NCBI GenBank assembly: GCA_002471345.1
Contig: DKPS01000043.1
Span: 1-10,861 of the forward strand
Length of the DNA: 10,861 nucleotides
From: Saprospiraceae bacterium UBA7328
Lineage (GTDB): Bacteria; Bacteroidota; Bacteroidia; Chitinophagales; Saprospiraceae
Direction: 5' to 3'
The notes below the pieces were generated by a model. That model ran no database searches and was not told the DNA's origin. It saw nothing but the letters and a program-made list of their open reading frames with translations. Position numbers and translations under genes: made by a program. Positions 1 to 7,285 of this stretch are shown here, piece by piece (within the stretch, counting starts at the first letter, position 1; the number at the start of each line of letters is the position of its first letter).

Positions 1-2200
1 ATCTGGCAACAAGGTCAAATTCACGTACACAGTACTATCACAACCATCCAAAGTAGACAAGAGCGATTCTCCTGTTAAATTATTCTCACTATACTCTACT
101 CCATTTATCATTACACTGGAGCCTTTACATATGGTCTGGTCTATTGTATAAGTGATATCTGGCAGAACAGACAAGTTCACATATACTGTACTGTCGCAAC
201 CTGATGCCGCAGTTAAGATATGTTGACCTGTTAAGTTATTTGAATCATAAGTCTGACCATTAATAACCATGGTTGACCCTTTACAAATGACATCGCTAAT
301 TGTTGAGGACAGTTCGGGTTCTAATGTTAAAGCAACTTGAACCAATGTGTCACAACCAGCAGCGTTTGTCAAAATTACTTGACCTGAAAGGTTATTCTCA
401 TTGAAGGTTTCTCCCCCTATTACTAATTCTTCACCTATACATATAACCTCAGATACATCGGGTCCTGAAATATATTGTGAAAACCTGACCGAGACTTCAA
501 CGAAAGAGTCACAACCTAATTTACTCCCATTTGGTATCAATAAACCTCCAGAATAATTCGAGGTATATGTGATTCCAGCTATAACAATTGATTGTCCAAT
601 ACATAAAGCGGTATCTACATAAGCTATAGCTTGAGGTGCTTCGCTCACTGTAATATTTAGTGTGCTATCGCAACCATTGGGGCCAGTAAGAACAATTGTT
701 CCAGTATTTGTTACACCATTAAATGTTCGTCCTTCAATAGTGACAAATCCATTTTCACATATTTCTCTATGTACATCTACTACTACAGGCTGATTAATGA
801 CTAAAGAGTAATTCACAATACTATCACAACCAATATTTGTCGTGAAATTTCTTGTTTCTGATAAATTCCCACTGTTCAAGACAATACCATTTCCAAAATC
901 AAAAGATTCATCTCCACATACTTCTCCAATTTCTTCAACTTCTATAGTTCTACCAAATGAAAGGTCAACTGTAATTATACTATCACATCCTACAGAATTT
1001 GTTAGTGTAACCGTACCATTAGGATTTGACTCGTCAAATAAAGTATTACCAACTGTTATAGATTCTAAACCACAAAATGATTCTTGTATTAAGCTTACTG
1101 AAGTTTGATTAACAGTAAGGTTCACATTGATAATACTATCACAACCTGCTGAAGTAGTCAATGAAACTGTTCCTGTTGGGTTATTGATATCAAACACCTC
1201 ATTTCCAACTGTTATAGACTCCCCTTCACATATAACATTTGAAATGTCCTCTGAAGATGTGGCATTAATTATTACTTCATAGTTTATAGTGCTATCACAT
1301 CCTTGAGGAGTTGAAAGCAATACTGTAAATGTCGGATTGTCAGCATCCAGGACTATTCCATTTCCAAAGTCATAAGAACTACCATAACAAATACTTTCCT
1401 GTATATGAGTTGTACTTGAAACCCCGAAAGTCAAGTCAACATTTATGATACTATCACATCCATTCGCTCCTGTAAGGCTTACTGTTCCAGACGGGTTGTC
1501 AAAGTCAAAATTTTGACCGCCAAAAGTCCTAACGTCTCCCTCACAAAGTGTTTCTGTATAATCTGTGCTCACTGATGAACTATAAACAAGGTTTACATCA
1601 AGAATACTATCACATCCTTCTTCACTAGTGAGCATCACAGAACCTGTCTGTCTCCCAAAGTGAAAGAATTCACCACTGACTTCAACAGTATCACTCTCGC
1701 ACAGAATCATTTCTAAAACACCCTCGCAATTCATATTGCTCATCTGTCCGTAAAGAGCCTCTTTTTCTATGATATTCACAGTTACTATACTGTCACAACC
1801 ATTTGAGGCCGTGAATACTTCTGATCCAGATGGATTGTTAGTATCATATGTATTATTTCCAATATCAACAAATTGACCAGGGCATAATTCGTATACTACA
1901 TTTGAAACTGTTTTGTCTCTAAGAGTAATCGAGATATCAAAAATGGTATCACAACTTATTCCTGTAGAGGTTCTAATTTGAGCTGATAAATTATTGGCAG
2001 AAAAACTTTGTCCTTTTATAACAATGCTCTCATTTTCACATATTTCCTCATTTATTGATATTACTGGAGGAGGTGTAAATGATAAATTAATATTGTAGAG
2101 CGTGTCACAGGTTCCTTCTTTTAGTACAGAACCTGAAGGATTAGAATAGTTAAAAATCTCTCCTAAGAAAAAGAAATTGTCACCTTCGCAAATAGTCTCA
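1..2200 (-). repeat. Tandem protein-coding repeat array, at least 14 units of about 156 bases
   Basis: The reverse complement of tcacaacc, tcacatcc or tcgcaacc recurs near 40, 195, 350, 510, 670, 826, 986, 1143, 1299, 1458, 1612, 1795, 1950 and 2106, giving a period of about 155-162 bases. Each unit encodes a cysteine followed by an acidic or glycine residue, a short beta-like segment with a hydrophobic-G pattern, a turn resembling NPSG or NNLSG, then a GCDS(I/T) motif and an alternating hydrophobic strand. Units are clearly diverged in DNA while the protein motifs are kept, which points to old duplications under selection. The two outermost units towards the N-terminus are degenerate (SCDT, TCDT). 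One interval, about 1612 to 1795, is longer (about 183 bases). Two cysteines per unit could form a disulphide; this is inference. Confidence 0.9.
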
Positions 2201-3480
2201 TTTATATCCAATTCTAGGAAGTCGAAATTTATTCTTGTACTGCCTGTCAATTGTTCATTAAAGCACTTATCAGAATTTTCATCTTGCAAGGCCACTGGCA
2301 ATACATCATAGAATGAAGAGGATTGATTAAGAAATATTGTATTCCCTTCTATTCTCGTAATTCCTGTAGTATGTTGTACTTGAAAGGTATGGGCGTCATC
2401 ATTAGTATTGATTGTAAGGGGTGGAAAAAGGTTGCCATTGTCATCTGCTAATTGAATAGAAAAGTCAAATGGTGCTAGACCAGTTAAGGATACAGTTAAC
2501 TCACTTATATTGTTCTTCCCACATAAAGTTAATGTCGGTTCAAGAAGAGCTAACTCTGAATTGTCTTGAATATTTAATGTTAATGTAGCTGTGTCTCTAA
2601 AGCCACTGCACGGCCCAGATCCTTGAGTTATTAGATCAAATGAATATTGGCCAACCGGTGTAATACTCAAATCCATTGAGCTTGGGCTAGACAAATTAAG
2701 TCCACTATTACTGCCAATACATTCTTCCCAAGTTCCATTAGGATTAGCATCAATTAAATCATCAAAATTGTGGAAGCGTTGATTACCAAAACAAATATTT
2801 AATTCTGCATCATCTCCTGCTGTCACATCTAAGATCTCAAGAGAAAATGATTTTGTTTGAAATAGACAAGAATTAATTGCTGCTGATTCAACGAAGAATG
2901 TATAGGGCCCTACCGGGATGTCTTTTAAGTTTATATTTCTTAGTTCAGTCTCAAATTCTGAAGGGTTAAAACTATTTTCTGATATAAATGAAAACAACTG
3001 ACCATCACCTTGAAGTGTCATAATATTAGAAAGTTGCAGGTCTAAAGTGTCAACTAAATCAACAAATATATCACCTCCAGTTTTACAAAACATAAGTGGC
3101 TCTGTCTGATCCACACCAAGATAAGGTGGTGATTGAATTTCTATATCAAATGAAACTTGATTAAATGCAGGGTTAGTAGGTGTAAAAGTGACCGTAATCG
3201 TAGATCCACCTAAATTGCTCACATCTATTATTCTGGATGGTGTCCATACTCCACTTTCGCCTTCGTCTGACTCTTCAGGTAATTCTAATGAATCCTCATC
3301 ACACCACTCACCCGGTACAGTTGAAAATGTGACATCCATCATTTGGATGATCTTTAGATAATCATCATTAGAATATGAATGGAATTTTGAAAGCGAACTT
3401 GACTGAATGGCAGAAAACACCATCAGCAAGATTACCACACATAATCCGACCCTTAGGTATTGCAGGTTGGTAGTTTTCAA
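1..3480 (-). CDS. Giant secreted repeat protein (GCDS tandem repeats), partial, C-terminus beyond the left edge
   Basis: An uninterrupted minus-strand frame of 1160 codons runs from about 3480 off the left edge with no stop codon, so the C-terminus is missing. Residues 1-28 look like a Sec signal peptide: basic residues (KTTNLQYLR), then a hydrophobic core (VGLCVVILLMVFSA). Residues 121-220 and 221-308 resemble the Ig-like modules of Bacteroidota gliding/adhesion proteins, with similar ends (VGPYTFFVES, VGQYSFDLIT). Residues 308-427 form a third, less clear module. From residue 428 on, at least 14 repeats of about 52 residues follow, each with a cysteine near its start (ICEG-like) and a GCDS or CDT motif. 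Such proteins usually end in a type IX secretion or gliding-motility C-terminal domain; that part is outside the window, so export by T9SS and an adhesin role are inference. Start: an in-frame TAA lies at 3501-3499 and no ATG follows before the signal peptide, so TTG at 3480 is chosen; ATG at 3423 would remove most of the signal peptide. Confidence 0.9.
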   Translation of the reverse strand, partial: MKTTNLQYLRVGLCVVILLMVFSAIQSSSLSKFHSYSNDDYLKIIQMMDVTFSTVPGEWCDEDSLELPEESDEGESGVWTPSRIIDVSNLGGSTITVTFTPTNPAFNQVSFDIEIQSPPYLGVDQTEPLMFCKTGGDIFVDLVDTLDLQLSNIMTLQGDGQLFSFISENSFNPSEFETELRNINLKDIPVGPYTFFVESAAINSCLFQTKSFSLEILDVTAGDDAELNICFGNQRFHNFDDLIDANPNGTWEECIGSNSGLNLSSPSSMDLSITPVGQYSFDLITQGSGPCSGFRDTATLTLNIQDNSELALLEPTLTLCGKNNISELTVSLTGLAPFDFSIQLADDNGNLFPPLTINTNDDAHTFQVQHTTGITRIEGNTIFLNQSSSFYDVLPVALQDENSDKCFNEQLTGSTRINFDFLELDINETICEGDNFFFLGEIFNYSNPSGSVLKEGTCDTLYNINLSFTPPPVISINEEICENESIVIKGQSFSANNLSAQIRTSTGISCDTIFDISITLRDKTVSNVVYELCPGQFVDIGNNTYDTNNPSGSEVFTASNGCDSIVTVNIIEKEALYGQMSNMNCEGVLEMILCESDTVEVSGEFFHFGRQTGSVMLTSEEGCDSILDVNLVYSSSVSTDYTETLCEGDVRTFGGQNFDFDNPSGTVSLTGANGCDSIINVDLTFGVSSTTHIQESICYGSSYDFGNGIVLDADNPTFTVLLSTPQGCDSTINYEVIINATSSEDISNVICEGESITVGNEVFDINNPTGTVSLTTSAGCDSIINVNLTVNQTSVSLIQESFCGLESITVGNTLFDESNPNGTVTLTNSVGCDSIITVDLSFGRTIEVEEIGEVCGDESFDFGNGIVLNSGNLSETRNFTTNIGCDSIVNYSLVINQPVVVDVHREICENGFVTIEGRTFNGVTNTGTIVLTGPNGCDSTLNITVSEAPQAIAYVDTALCIGQSIVIAGITYTSNYSGGLLIPNGSKLGCDSFVEVSVRFSQYISGPDVSEVICIGEELVIGGETFNENNLSGQVILTNAAGCDTLVQVALTLEPELSSTISDVICKGSTMVINGQTYDSNNLTGQHILTAASGCDSTVYVNLSVLPDITYTIDQTICKGSSVMINGVEYSENNLTGESLLSTLDGCDSTVYVNLTLLPD

Positions 3481-3705
3481 AATAAAGGACTTTACTGATT
3501 AATTTTTTTAGCTGAGCCTTTACAGATAAAACTTTAAGTTTGCGCTTCGTCTGAAAAGAACTCAGATATAAGACACATAATCGTAGCGATACCCTTATGT
3601 GTGAGGGGATTTATGTATAATAATTTTTGTTAATATTTAGTGTAAAAGTCTTCAAGCCCCTGTATTTATTAAGTAAGAAGCTTTACAAAAAGTGAAAAAA
3701 TCCAT
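3481..3705. other. Divergent intergenic region between the repeat protein and lysS
   Basis: These 225 bases must carry the start signals for both divergently transcribed genes. I see no open frame of note. The region is AT-rich and holds one clear inverted repeat (3573-3602, listed separately). A loose -7-like element, aatttttg at 3622-3629, differs at one defined position from TAnnTTTG on the lysS side, but no matching upstream TTTG lies about 20 bases before it, so I do not call a promoter. No Shine-Dalgarno sequence precedes lysS, as is common in Bacteroidota. Confidence 0.6.
3573..3602. promoter_or_regulatory. 8-bp inverted repeat, possible operator or hairpin
   Basis: ACACATAA at 3573-3580 is matched exactly by TTATGTGT at 3595-3602. 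The arm centres are 22 bases apart, about two helical turns, and the spacer itself holds a small TCG/CGA inverted repeat. The site lies in the divergent intergenic region, 93 bases from the repeat-protein start and 104 bases from lysS. The geometry suits a dimeric DNA-binding protein or an RNA hairpin. There is no T run after either arm, so an intrinsic terminator is unlikely. Function is inference. Confidence 0.35.
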
Positions 3706-5211
3706 ATGAAATTATCAGAACAGGAAGTAGTACGTCGAGATAACTTGGAAAAAATAAAAGAACTCGGAATAGATCCTTACCCAAGTGACCTCTTTCCATT
3801 AAATGTCAACTCATCTGAAGTCAAATCAAATTTTGACGCAGAAAAAGGAAATTATCAAGAAGTGGTGATGGCAGGAAGACTGATGATGAAGAGAATTATG
3901 GGAAAAGCCTCATTTGCTGAACTTCAAGATAGTACAGGTAAAATTCAAATCTATGTGAGTAGAGATGACATCTGTCCTGGAGAGGATAAGACTATGTACA
4001 ATACAGTTTTCAAGAAACTACTTGATATCGGAGATTTCATTGGGATAAAGGGGCATGCTTTTATAACAAAAGTAGGTGAACTGACCATCCATGTGACTGA
4101 ATTGGTGCTGCTTAGTAAATCTCTGAAGCCATTACCTATTGTGAAAACTGATGCTGAAGGAAATGTTCATGATGCATTTGTCGATCCAGAATTGAGATAT
4201 CGGCAGAGATACGTAGATCTGGTTGTTAATCCTGAGATAAGGGAAGTTTTTAGGAAGCGTACAGTAATCTATAATTCCATGCGGGAATATCTAAATGCGA
4301 AAGGTTATCTTGAAGTGGAAACTCCAATTTTACAACCTCTTTATGGAGGTGCCGCTGCAAGGCCGTTCAAAACCCATCACAACACTCTTGACATGACGCT
4401 ATATATGCGGATTGCAAATGAATTGTATCTCAAAAGATTAATAGTAGGTGGATTTGAAGGCGTTTATGAATTCAGTAAAGACTTTAGGAATGAAGGGATG
4501 AGTAGATTTCATAATCCAGAATTCACTCAGATAGAGCTCTATGTCGCATATAAGGACTATGAATGGATGATGGATACTACTGAAGAGATGCTTGAAAAGG
4601 TATGCCAGGATGTAAATGGAACAACTAAAATAGAAGTAGGAGAAAACATTATTGATTTCAAAAGGCCGTGGAAAAGATATACTATGTATGAAGCGATCGA
4701 GCATTTTACAGGAGTAGATATTTCTCAAATGGATGAGGAAGAGATGAGAGCTGAAGCAAAAAAGATGGACGTACATGTTGACGCATCTTTAGGTAAAGGG
4801 AAAATTATTGATGAAATATTTGGAGAGAAATGTGAGCCGCTATTAATACAACCTACATTCATTACGGACTATCCTGTAGAGATGTCACCTTTGGCCAAAA
4901 AGCACAGAGAAAAAGAAGGACTGGTAGAAAGATTCGAAGCTATATGTAATGGTAAAGAAATGTGTAATGCTTTTTCTGAGTTAAATGACCCTATAGATCA
5001 AAGAGAGCGATTTCAAGCTCAACTAGAATTAGGGAAAAGAGGAGATGATGAAGCTATGGTTTTAGATGAAGATTTTCTCAGAGCTTTGGAGTATGGTATG
5101 CCACCGACTGCTGGAATAGGAATCGGACTAGATAGATTATCAATGATTATGTGCAATCAAAATAGTATCCAAGACGTACTCTTCTTTCCTCAAATGAAAG
5201 CAGAAAATTAA
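3706..5211 (+). CDS. lysS: Lysyl-tRNA synthetase, class II
   Basis: This cytoplasmic enzyme charges tRNA-Lys with lysine using ATP. The 501-residue product matches the usual length of bacterial LysRS (E. coli about 505). The N-terminal OB-fold anticodon-binding domain spans about residues 50-140 ([18 protein letters not shown] region). The class II catalytic core follows. Motif 1 is around residues 183-210 and ends in EVETPIL. Motif 2 is [18 protein letters not shown] at 260-277, with the conserved Arg261 and Glu263. Motif 3 is GIGIGLDRL at 470-478, with Arg477. The THHNTLD and [12 protein letters not shown] stretches and the NAFSELNDP segment (421-429) of the lysine/ATP pocket are intact. 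The ATG at 3706 gives a natural N-terminus, with no earlier ATG needed. The Nudix gene starts 7 bases after the stop, so the two are probably cotranscribed. Confidence 0.98.
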   Translation: MKLSEQEVVRRDNLEKIKELGIDPYPSDLFPLNVNSSEVKSNFDAEKGNYQEVVMAGRLMMKRIMGKASFAELQDSTGKIQIYVSRDDICPGEDKTMYNTVFKKLLDIGDFIGIKGHAFITKVGELTIHVTELVLLSKSLKPLPIVKTDAEGNVHDAFVDPELRYRQRYVDLVVNPEIREVFRKRTVIYNSMREYLNAKGYLEVETPILQPLYGGAAARPFKTHHNTLDMTLYMRIANELYLKRLIVGGFEGVYEFSKDFRNEGMSRFHNPEFTQIELYVAYKDYEWMMDTTEEMLEKVCQDVNGTTKIEVGENIIDFKRPWKRYTMYEAIEHFTGVDISQMDEEEMRAEAKKMDVHVDASLGKGKIIDEIFGEKCEPLLIQPTFITDYPVEMSPLAKKHREKEGLVERFEAICNGKEMCNAFSELNDPIDQRERFQAQLELGKRGDDEAMVLDEDFLRALEYGMPPTAGIGIGLDRLSMIMCNQNSIQDVLFFPQMKAEN

Positions 5212-5218
5212 TCAAAAG

Positions 5219-5947
5219 GTGGAATATTCAAATGTACCAATACAGCCGGCTGCCACAGTAGTCTGCACTAGGCAAAATGAGGAAAACAAACTCGAAGTAT
5301 TACTGCTTCGTCGAAACAGAAAATTGAAATTTGCATCAGGATTTTGGGTTTTCCCAGGAGGCAAGATAGAGTCTTCAGACAGTAAAAATGGCTCCATTAC
5401 TACAGAGAGCGCCGCACAAGCAGCAAAAAGAGAAGCCGAAGAAGAAGCGAGTCTAAATCTATACAATAATGATTTGATTCATTTTATGAATTGGACCACT
5501 CCTTCCCCATCCATAAAAAGATTTAATACTTGGTTTTTCATTTGTCACCTTAAACCAGAAGAGAGTAATGTAATTGTGGATGATAGTGAAATCAAGGAAT
5601 ATACTTGGACTACGCCAAAAGAGGCTATTGAAACTTTAGGGACCAATGATTTAAGGCTATTGCCTCCTACTTTCTTGACTTTAGTGAGAATGATGGGCTG
5701 TCATAATTTTACAGATGTTAAAAGAGAAATAAGAAGAACGGCTCCATTAGATGTAATTCCTCGTACAGGAATGATAAATGGTGTATTTCATTCGATGTAT
5801 AAAGGAGACGCCGGATATGAATCACATAATATAAACTTAATAGGTCCAAGGCATCGCATTTCTGGAAAGATGGACGAGGGTTCTTATAATTTTGAGTACG
5901 AAGGCTGTGATCATATTTTTCCTGTAAATGGAGGTTACCAATGGTGA
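5219..5947 (+). CDS. Nudix hydrolase, NUDT19/RP2-like with an insertion in the Nudix box
   Basis: Nudix enzymes cleave nucleoside diphosphates linked to another group (NDP-X), using a metal held by the Nudix helix. In this 242-residue protein the fold begins with a strand (AATVVCTRQ, then LEVLLLRRNRK), followed by GFWVFPGGKIESSD at 41-54 and, after a spacer, AAKREAEEEASL at 68-79. The REAEEE acidic helix (Arg71, Glu72, Glu75, Glu76) supplies the metal ligands. The gap between GG and RE is longer than in the canonical box, and the usual Gly after EE is replaced (Ser78). Both features recall the NUDT19/RP2 group, some of which act on CoA derivatives, but the substrate cannot be set here. The C-terminal part (YKGDAGYES at 194-202, GPRHRISG at 209-216) looks like an extension shared by related bacterial Nudix proteins, from memory. 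Start: GTG at 5219; an in-frame TGA at 5195 and no ATG between them leave little choice. Confidence 0.88.
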   Translation: MEYSNVPIQPAATVVCTRQNEENKLEVLLLRRNRKLKFASGFWVFPGGKIESSDSKNGSITTESAAQAAKREAEEEASLNLYNNDLIHFMNWTTPSPSIKRFNTWFFICHLKPEESNVIVDDSEIKEYTWTTPKEAIETLGTNDLRLLPPTFLTLVRMMGCHNFTDVKREIRRTAPLDVIPRTGMINGVFHSMYKGDAGYESHNINLIGPRHRISGKMDEGSYNFEYEGCDHIFPVNGGYQW

Positions 5948-5963
5948 TGAAAACATGATCTGT

Positions 5964-5995
5964 TTTGGAGCGAAAGAAAATAAAATTCACTTTTG
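5964..5995 (+). promoter_or_regulatory. Candidate Bacteroidota-type promoter for the FecR-like gene
   Basis: TTTG at 5964-5967 and CACTTTTG at 5988-5995 are separated by 20 bases. The Bacteroidota primary sigma consensus is TTTG, 19-21 bases, then TAnnTTTG; the -7 element here differs only in its first base. Transcription would start around 6001-6003, giving a leader of about 30 bases before the ATG at 6032. The element sits in the 84-base gap after the Nudix gene. It also argues against an upstream TTG start at 5993, which would overlap the -7 box. Confidence 0.4.
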
Positions 5996-6031
5996 TGCAG
6001 ATATTTAAAAAGTCATTATGATATTAGGGGC

Positions 6032-6718
6032 ATGACTCAGAATGTGATCAAGGTTTTTACAGTATTATTTCTTTTTTCTGGCTTTTTTGTGTCTTGTTCT
6101 GAAAAGGTACAGGAGTTGAGATCCCCAAGTGGAGGGTATCAAGAAATAAGTTTTAATAATGGTACAGAGGTAAAACTAGGGCCCGATTCAAAGGCATCAT
6201 ACTCGTTGTCATCTTCAGAAATGGTTTTAGAAGGAGAGGCGGTTTTAAATGTTACACCAGGACGATCTTTTAAAATCAGTACCCCTAATGGAATTGTATC
6301 GACTGAAACGGGTGAATATAGAATACATAGTAGACGAACAACAATGAATGTATTCGTCATCAGTGGAAAAGCGAACACATCGAATATAGATGGCGGAGCC
6401 GCCAAAGAATTGACTGATAAGATGTATGCCATTTATAACGGCAAAAACCTAGCAGATGCAAACACTAAAGCTGTAGAACAGATGACCAATGATAAATATT
6501 GGGTATTCAATTCAGCAAGTATCAAATTTGTGCTCGAATGTATCGCTGCTCAATACGGTATCAGTTTTGAAGAAGGTGATGCTAAATTGAATAAAGTTTT
6601 CAGTGGTTTTGTTCCAAGAGATGACTTACAAATTGCTCTTAGTATAGTGACGCGTTCTCTAAGTCTTGAATATCAAGAAGATGGAAGTAGATATTTACTT
6701 TCTAACGCAACTTATTAA
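6032..6718 (+). CDS. FecR-like lipoprotein with a DUF4974/STN-type C-terminal domain
   Basis: From ATG 6032 the product has 228 residues. Residues 1-22 form a lipoprotein signal (one Lys at 7, hydrophobic VFTVLFLFSGFF, then VSC), with Cys22 as the likely lipidated residue. Residues about 44-115 match the FecR domain: GTEVKLGPDSKASYSL, MVLEGEAVLNVTPGRSFKIST, then a strand ending VFVISGKAN. Residues about 158-225 (VFNSASIKFVLECIAAQYGI through SGFVPRDDLQIALSIV) fit the DUF4974/short TonB-secretin-like domain that follows FecR in Bacteroidota anti-sigma factors. Typical members are inner-membrane proteins with a cytoplasmic N-terminus binding an ECF sigma factor. Here that part is replaced by a lipoprotein signal, and no sigma factor or SusC/SusD gene is next to it. 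An anti-sigma role is therefore doubtful; it may sense or scaffold in the periplasm or outer membrane. The longer TTG start at 5993 is rejected because it would bury the signal peptide. Confidence 0.8.
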   Translation: MTQNVIKVFTVLFLFSGFFVSCSEKVQELRSPSGGYQEISFNNGTEVKLGPDSKASYSLSSSEMVLEGEAVLNVTPGRSFKISTPNGIVSTETGEYRIHSRRTTMNVFVISGKANTSNIDGGAAKELTDKMYAIYNGKNLADANTKAVEQMTNDKYWVFNSASIKFVLECIAAQYGISFEEGDAKLNKVFSGFVPRDDLQIALSIVTRSLSLEYQEDGSRYLLSNATY

Positions 6719-7144
6719 TCAATTCAAATAAGGTTTTATTTCATTTAGCATAGCATCTGGAGGTAATTGCTTATGCAGATATTCCTTCATCACACCTATC
6801 AAGTTTCTGACCATCTCTTCTCTAAATCCTAAATGTAGACCGACCTTATAACATAACTCTTCTTCCTCTATCGTCACTTTTTGATCTGCCCGCATCATGA
6901 AGAGTAGATAGTACAAAATAGTAATACGCTGAGATTCACCAGGTGGAGGAGCAATAATAAATTGACTTGGATTTAATCTTATTCCAGCTATTTCTTCATC
7001 ATTGAGCTTCATTTGACCACCAGCATATTTCAGATACTTTTTTTCAATTATTGAAAACTCATTATCTGTTTTAGCTTGTATAACTAATAATGAAATGATG
7101 TACTTCCTATATGCTAAAAGATCATTTTCGTCACCGAAATTCAT
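6719..7144 (-). CDS. TerB-like (tellurite resistance TerB family) protein
   Basis: The 141-residue product is mostly helical and carries the paired acidic helices of the TerB/DjlA-N family. The first is AYRKYIISLLVIQAKTDNEF at 11-30, followed by SIIEKKYL. The second is LYYLLFMMRADQKVTIEEE at 78-96, followed by LCYKVGLHLGFREEMV. The Asp/Glu-rich turns (KTDNEFSIIE, RADQKVTIEEE) correspond to the family's metal-binding or 'ADGxIxxxE' elements. TerB domains occur in tellurite resistance and in wider stress or membrane-associated systems; nothing here selects one. No other ter gene is nearby, so tellurite resistance should not be assumed. There is no signal peptide, so it is probably cytoplasmic. 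A TTG at 7177 would add 11 residues, but it lies inside the stem of an inverted repeat, so ATG 7144 is preferred. Its stop abuts that of the convergent FecR-like gene. Confidence 0.75.
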   Translation of the reverse strand: MNFGDENDLLAYRKYIISLLVIQAKTDNEFSIIEKKYLKYAGGQMKLNDEEIAGIRLNPSQFIIAPPPGESQRITILYYLLFMMRADQKVTIEEEELCYKVGLHLGFREEMVRNLIGVMKEYLHKQLPPDAMLNEIKPYLN

Positions 7145-7174
7145 AAGATTAGATTTGACATTATTATTGAAACT

Positions 7175-7205
7175 CAAAAACCAGGCCTCTTAAACACGGT
7201 TTTTG
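7175..7205 (-). terminator. Inverted repeat with T run, possible terminator of the amylase-GNAT-pentapeptide operon
   Basis: CAAAAACC at 7175-7182 pairs exactly with GGTTTTTG at 7198-7205, around a 15-base loop. On the minus strand the distal arm ends in GGTTTTTG, giving a stem followed by U residues. It lies about 80 bases past the stop of the pentapeptide gene and just before terB. The AT-rich 8-bp stem is weak, so this could instead be a regulatory site for terB. Confidence 0.35.
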
Positions 7206-7285
7206 TCTACTAATTGAAATAACTCTCAACAAATTCAACGAGAACCCTACAAGGTTCACAGCTTTCCTATTCTAGAATCATTCAC

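Noticed and set aside
842..1108. Plus-strand open frame of 88 codons inside the repeat-protein gene
   Set aside because: It is antisense to the strongly supported repeat frame, and its translation is low-complexity with no recognisable domain.
1..2200. Regularly spaced repeats that could suggest a CRISPR array
   Set aside because: The period is about 156 bases, the units are diverged, and the whole stretch is one open coding frame with conserved protein motifs.
3622..3629. Possible lysS -7 promoter element (aatttttg)
   Set aside because: It has one mismatch to TAnnTTTG and no TTTG at the right distance upstream; such strings are common in AT-rich DNA.
4438..4776. Minus-strand open frame inside lysS, and similar antisense frames in the Nudix, FecR-like and amylase genes
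   Set aside because: Each lies wholly or mostly opposite a gene with clear family motifs and shows no domain of its own.
6719..7144. Tellurite resistance operon
   Set aside because: Only a TerB-like domain is present, with no terC, terD or other ter gene nearby.
7240..7260. GAACC/GGTTC short hairpin after the pentapeptide gene as its terminator
   Set aside because: The stem is only 5 bp and there is no T run on either side; the 7175-7205 repeat is a better candidate.
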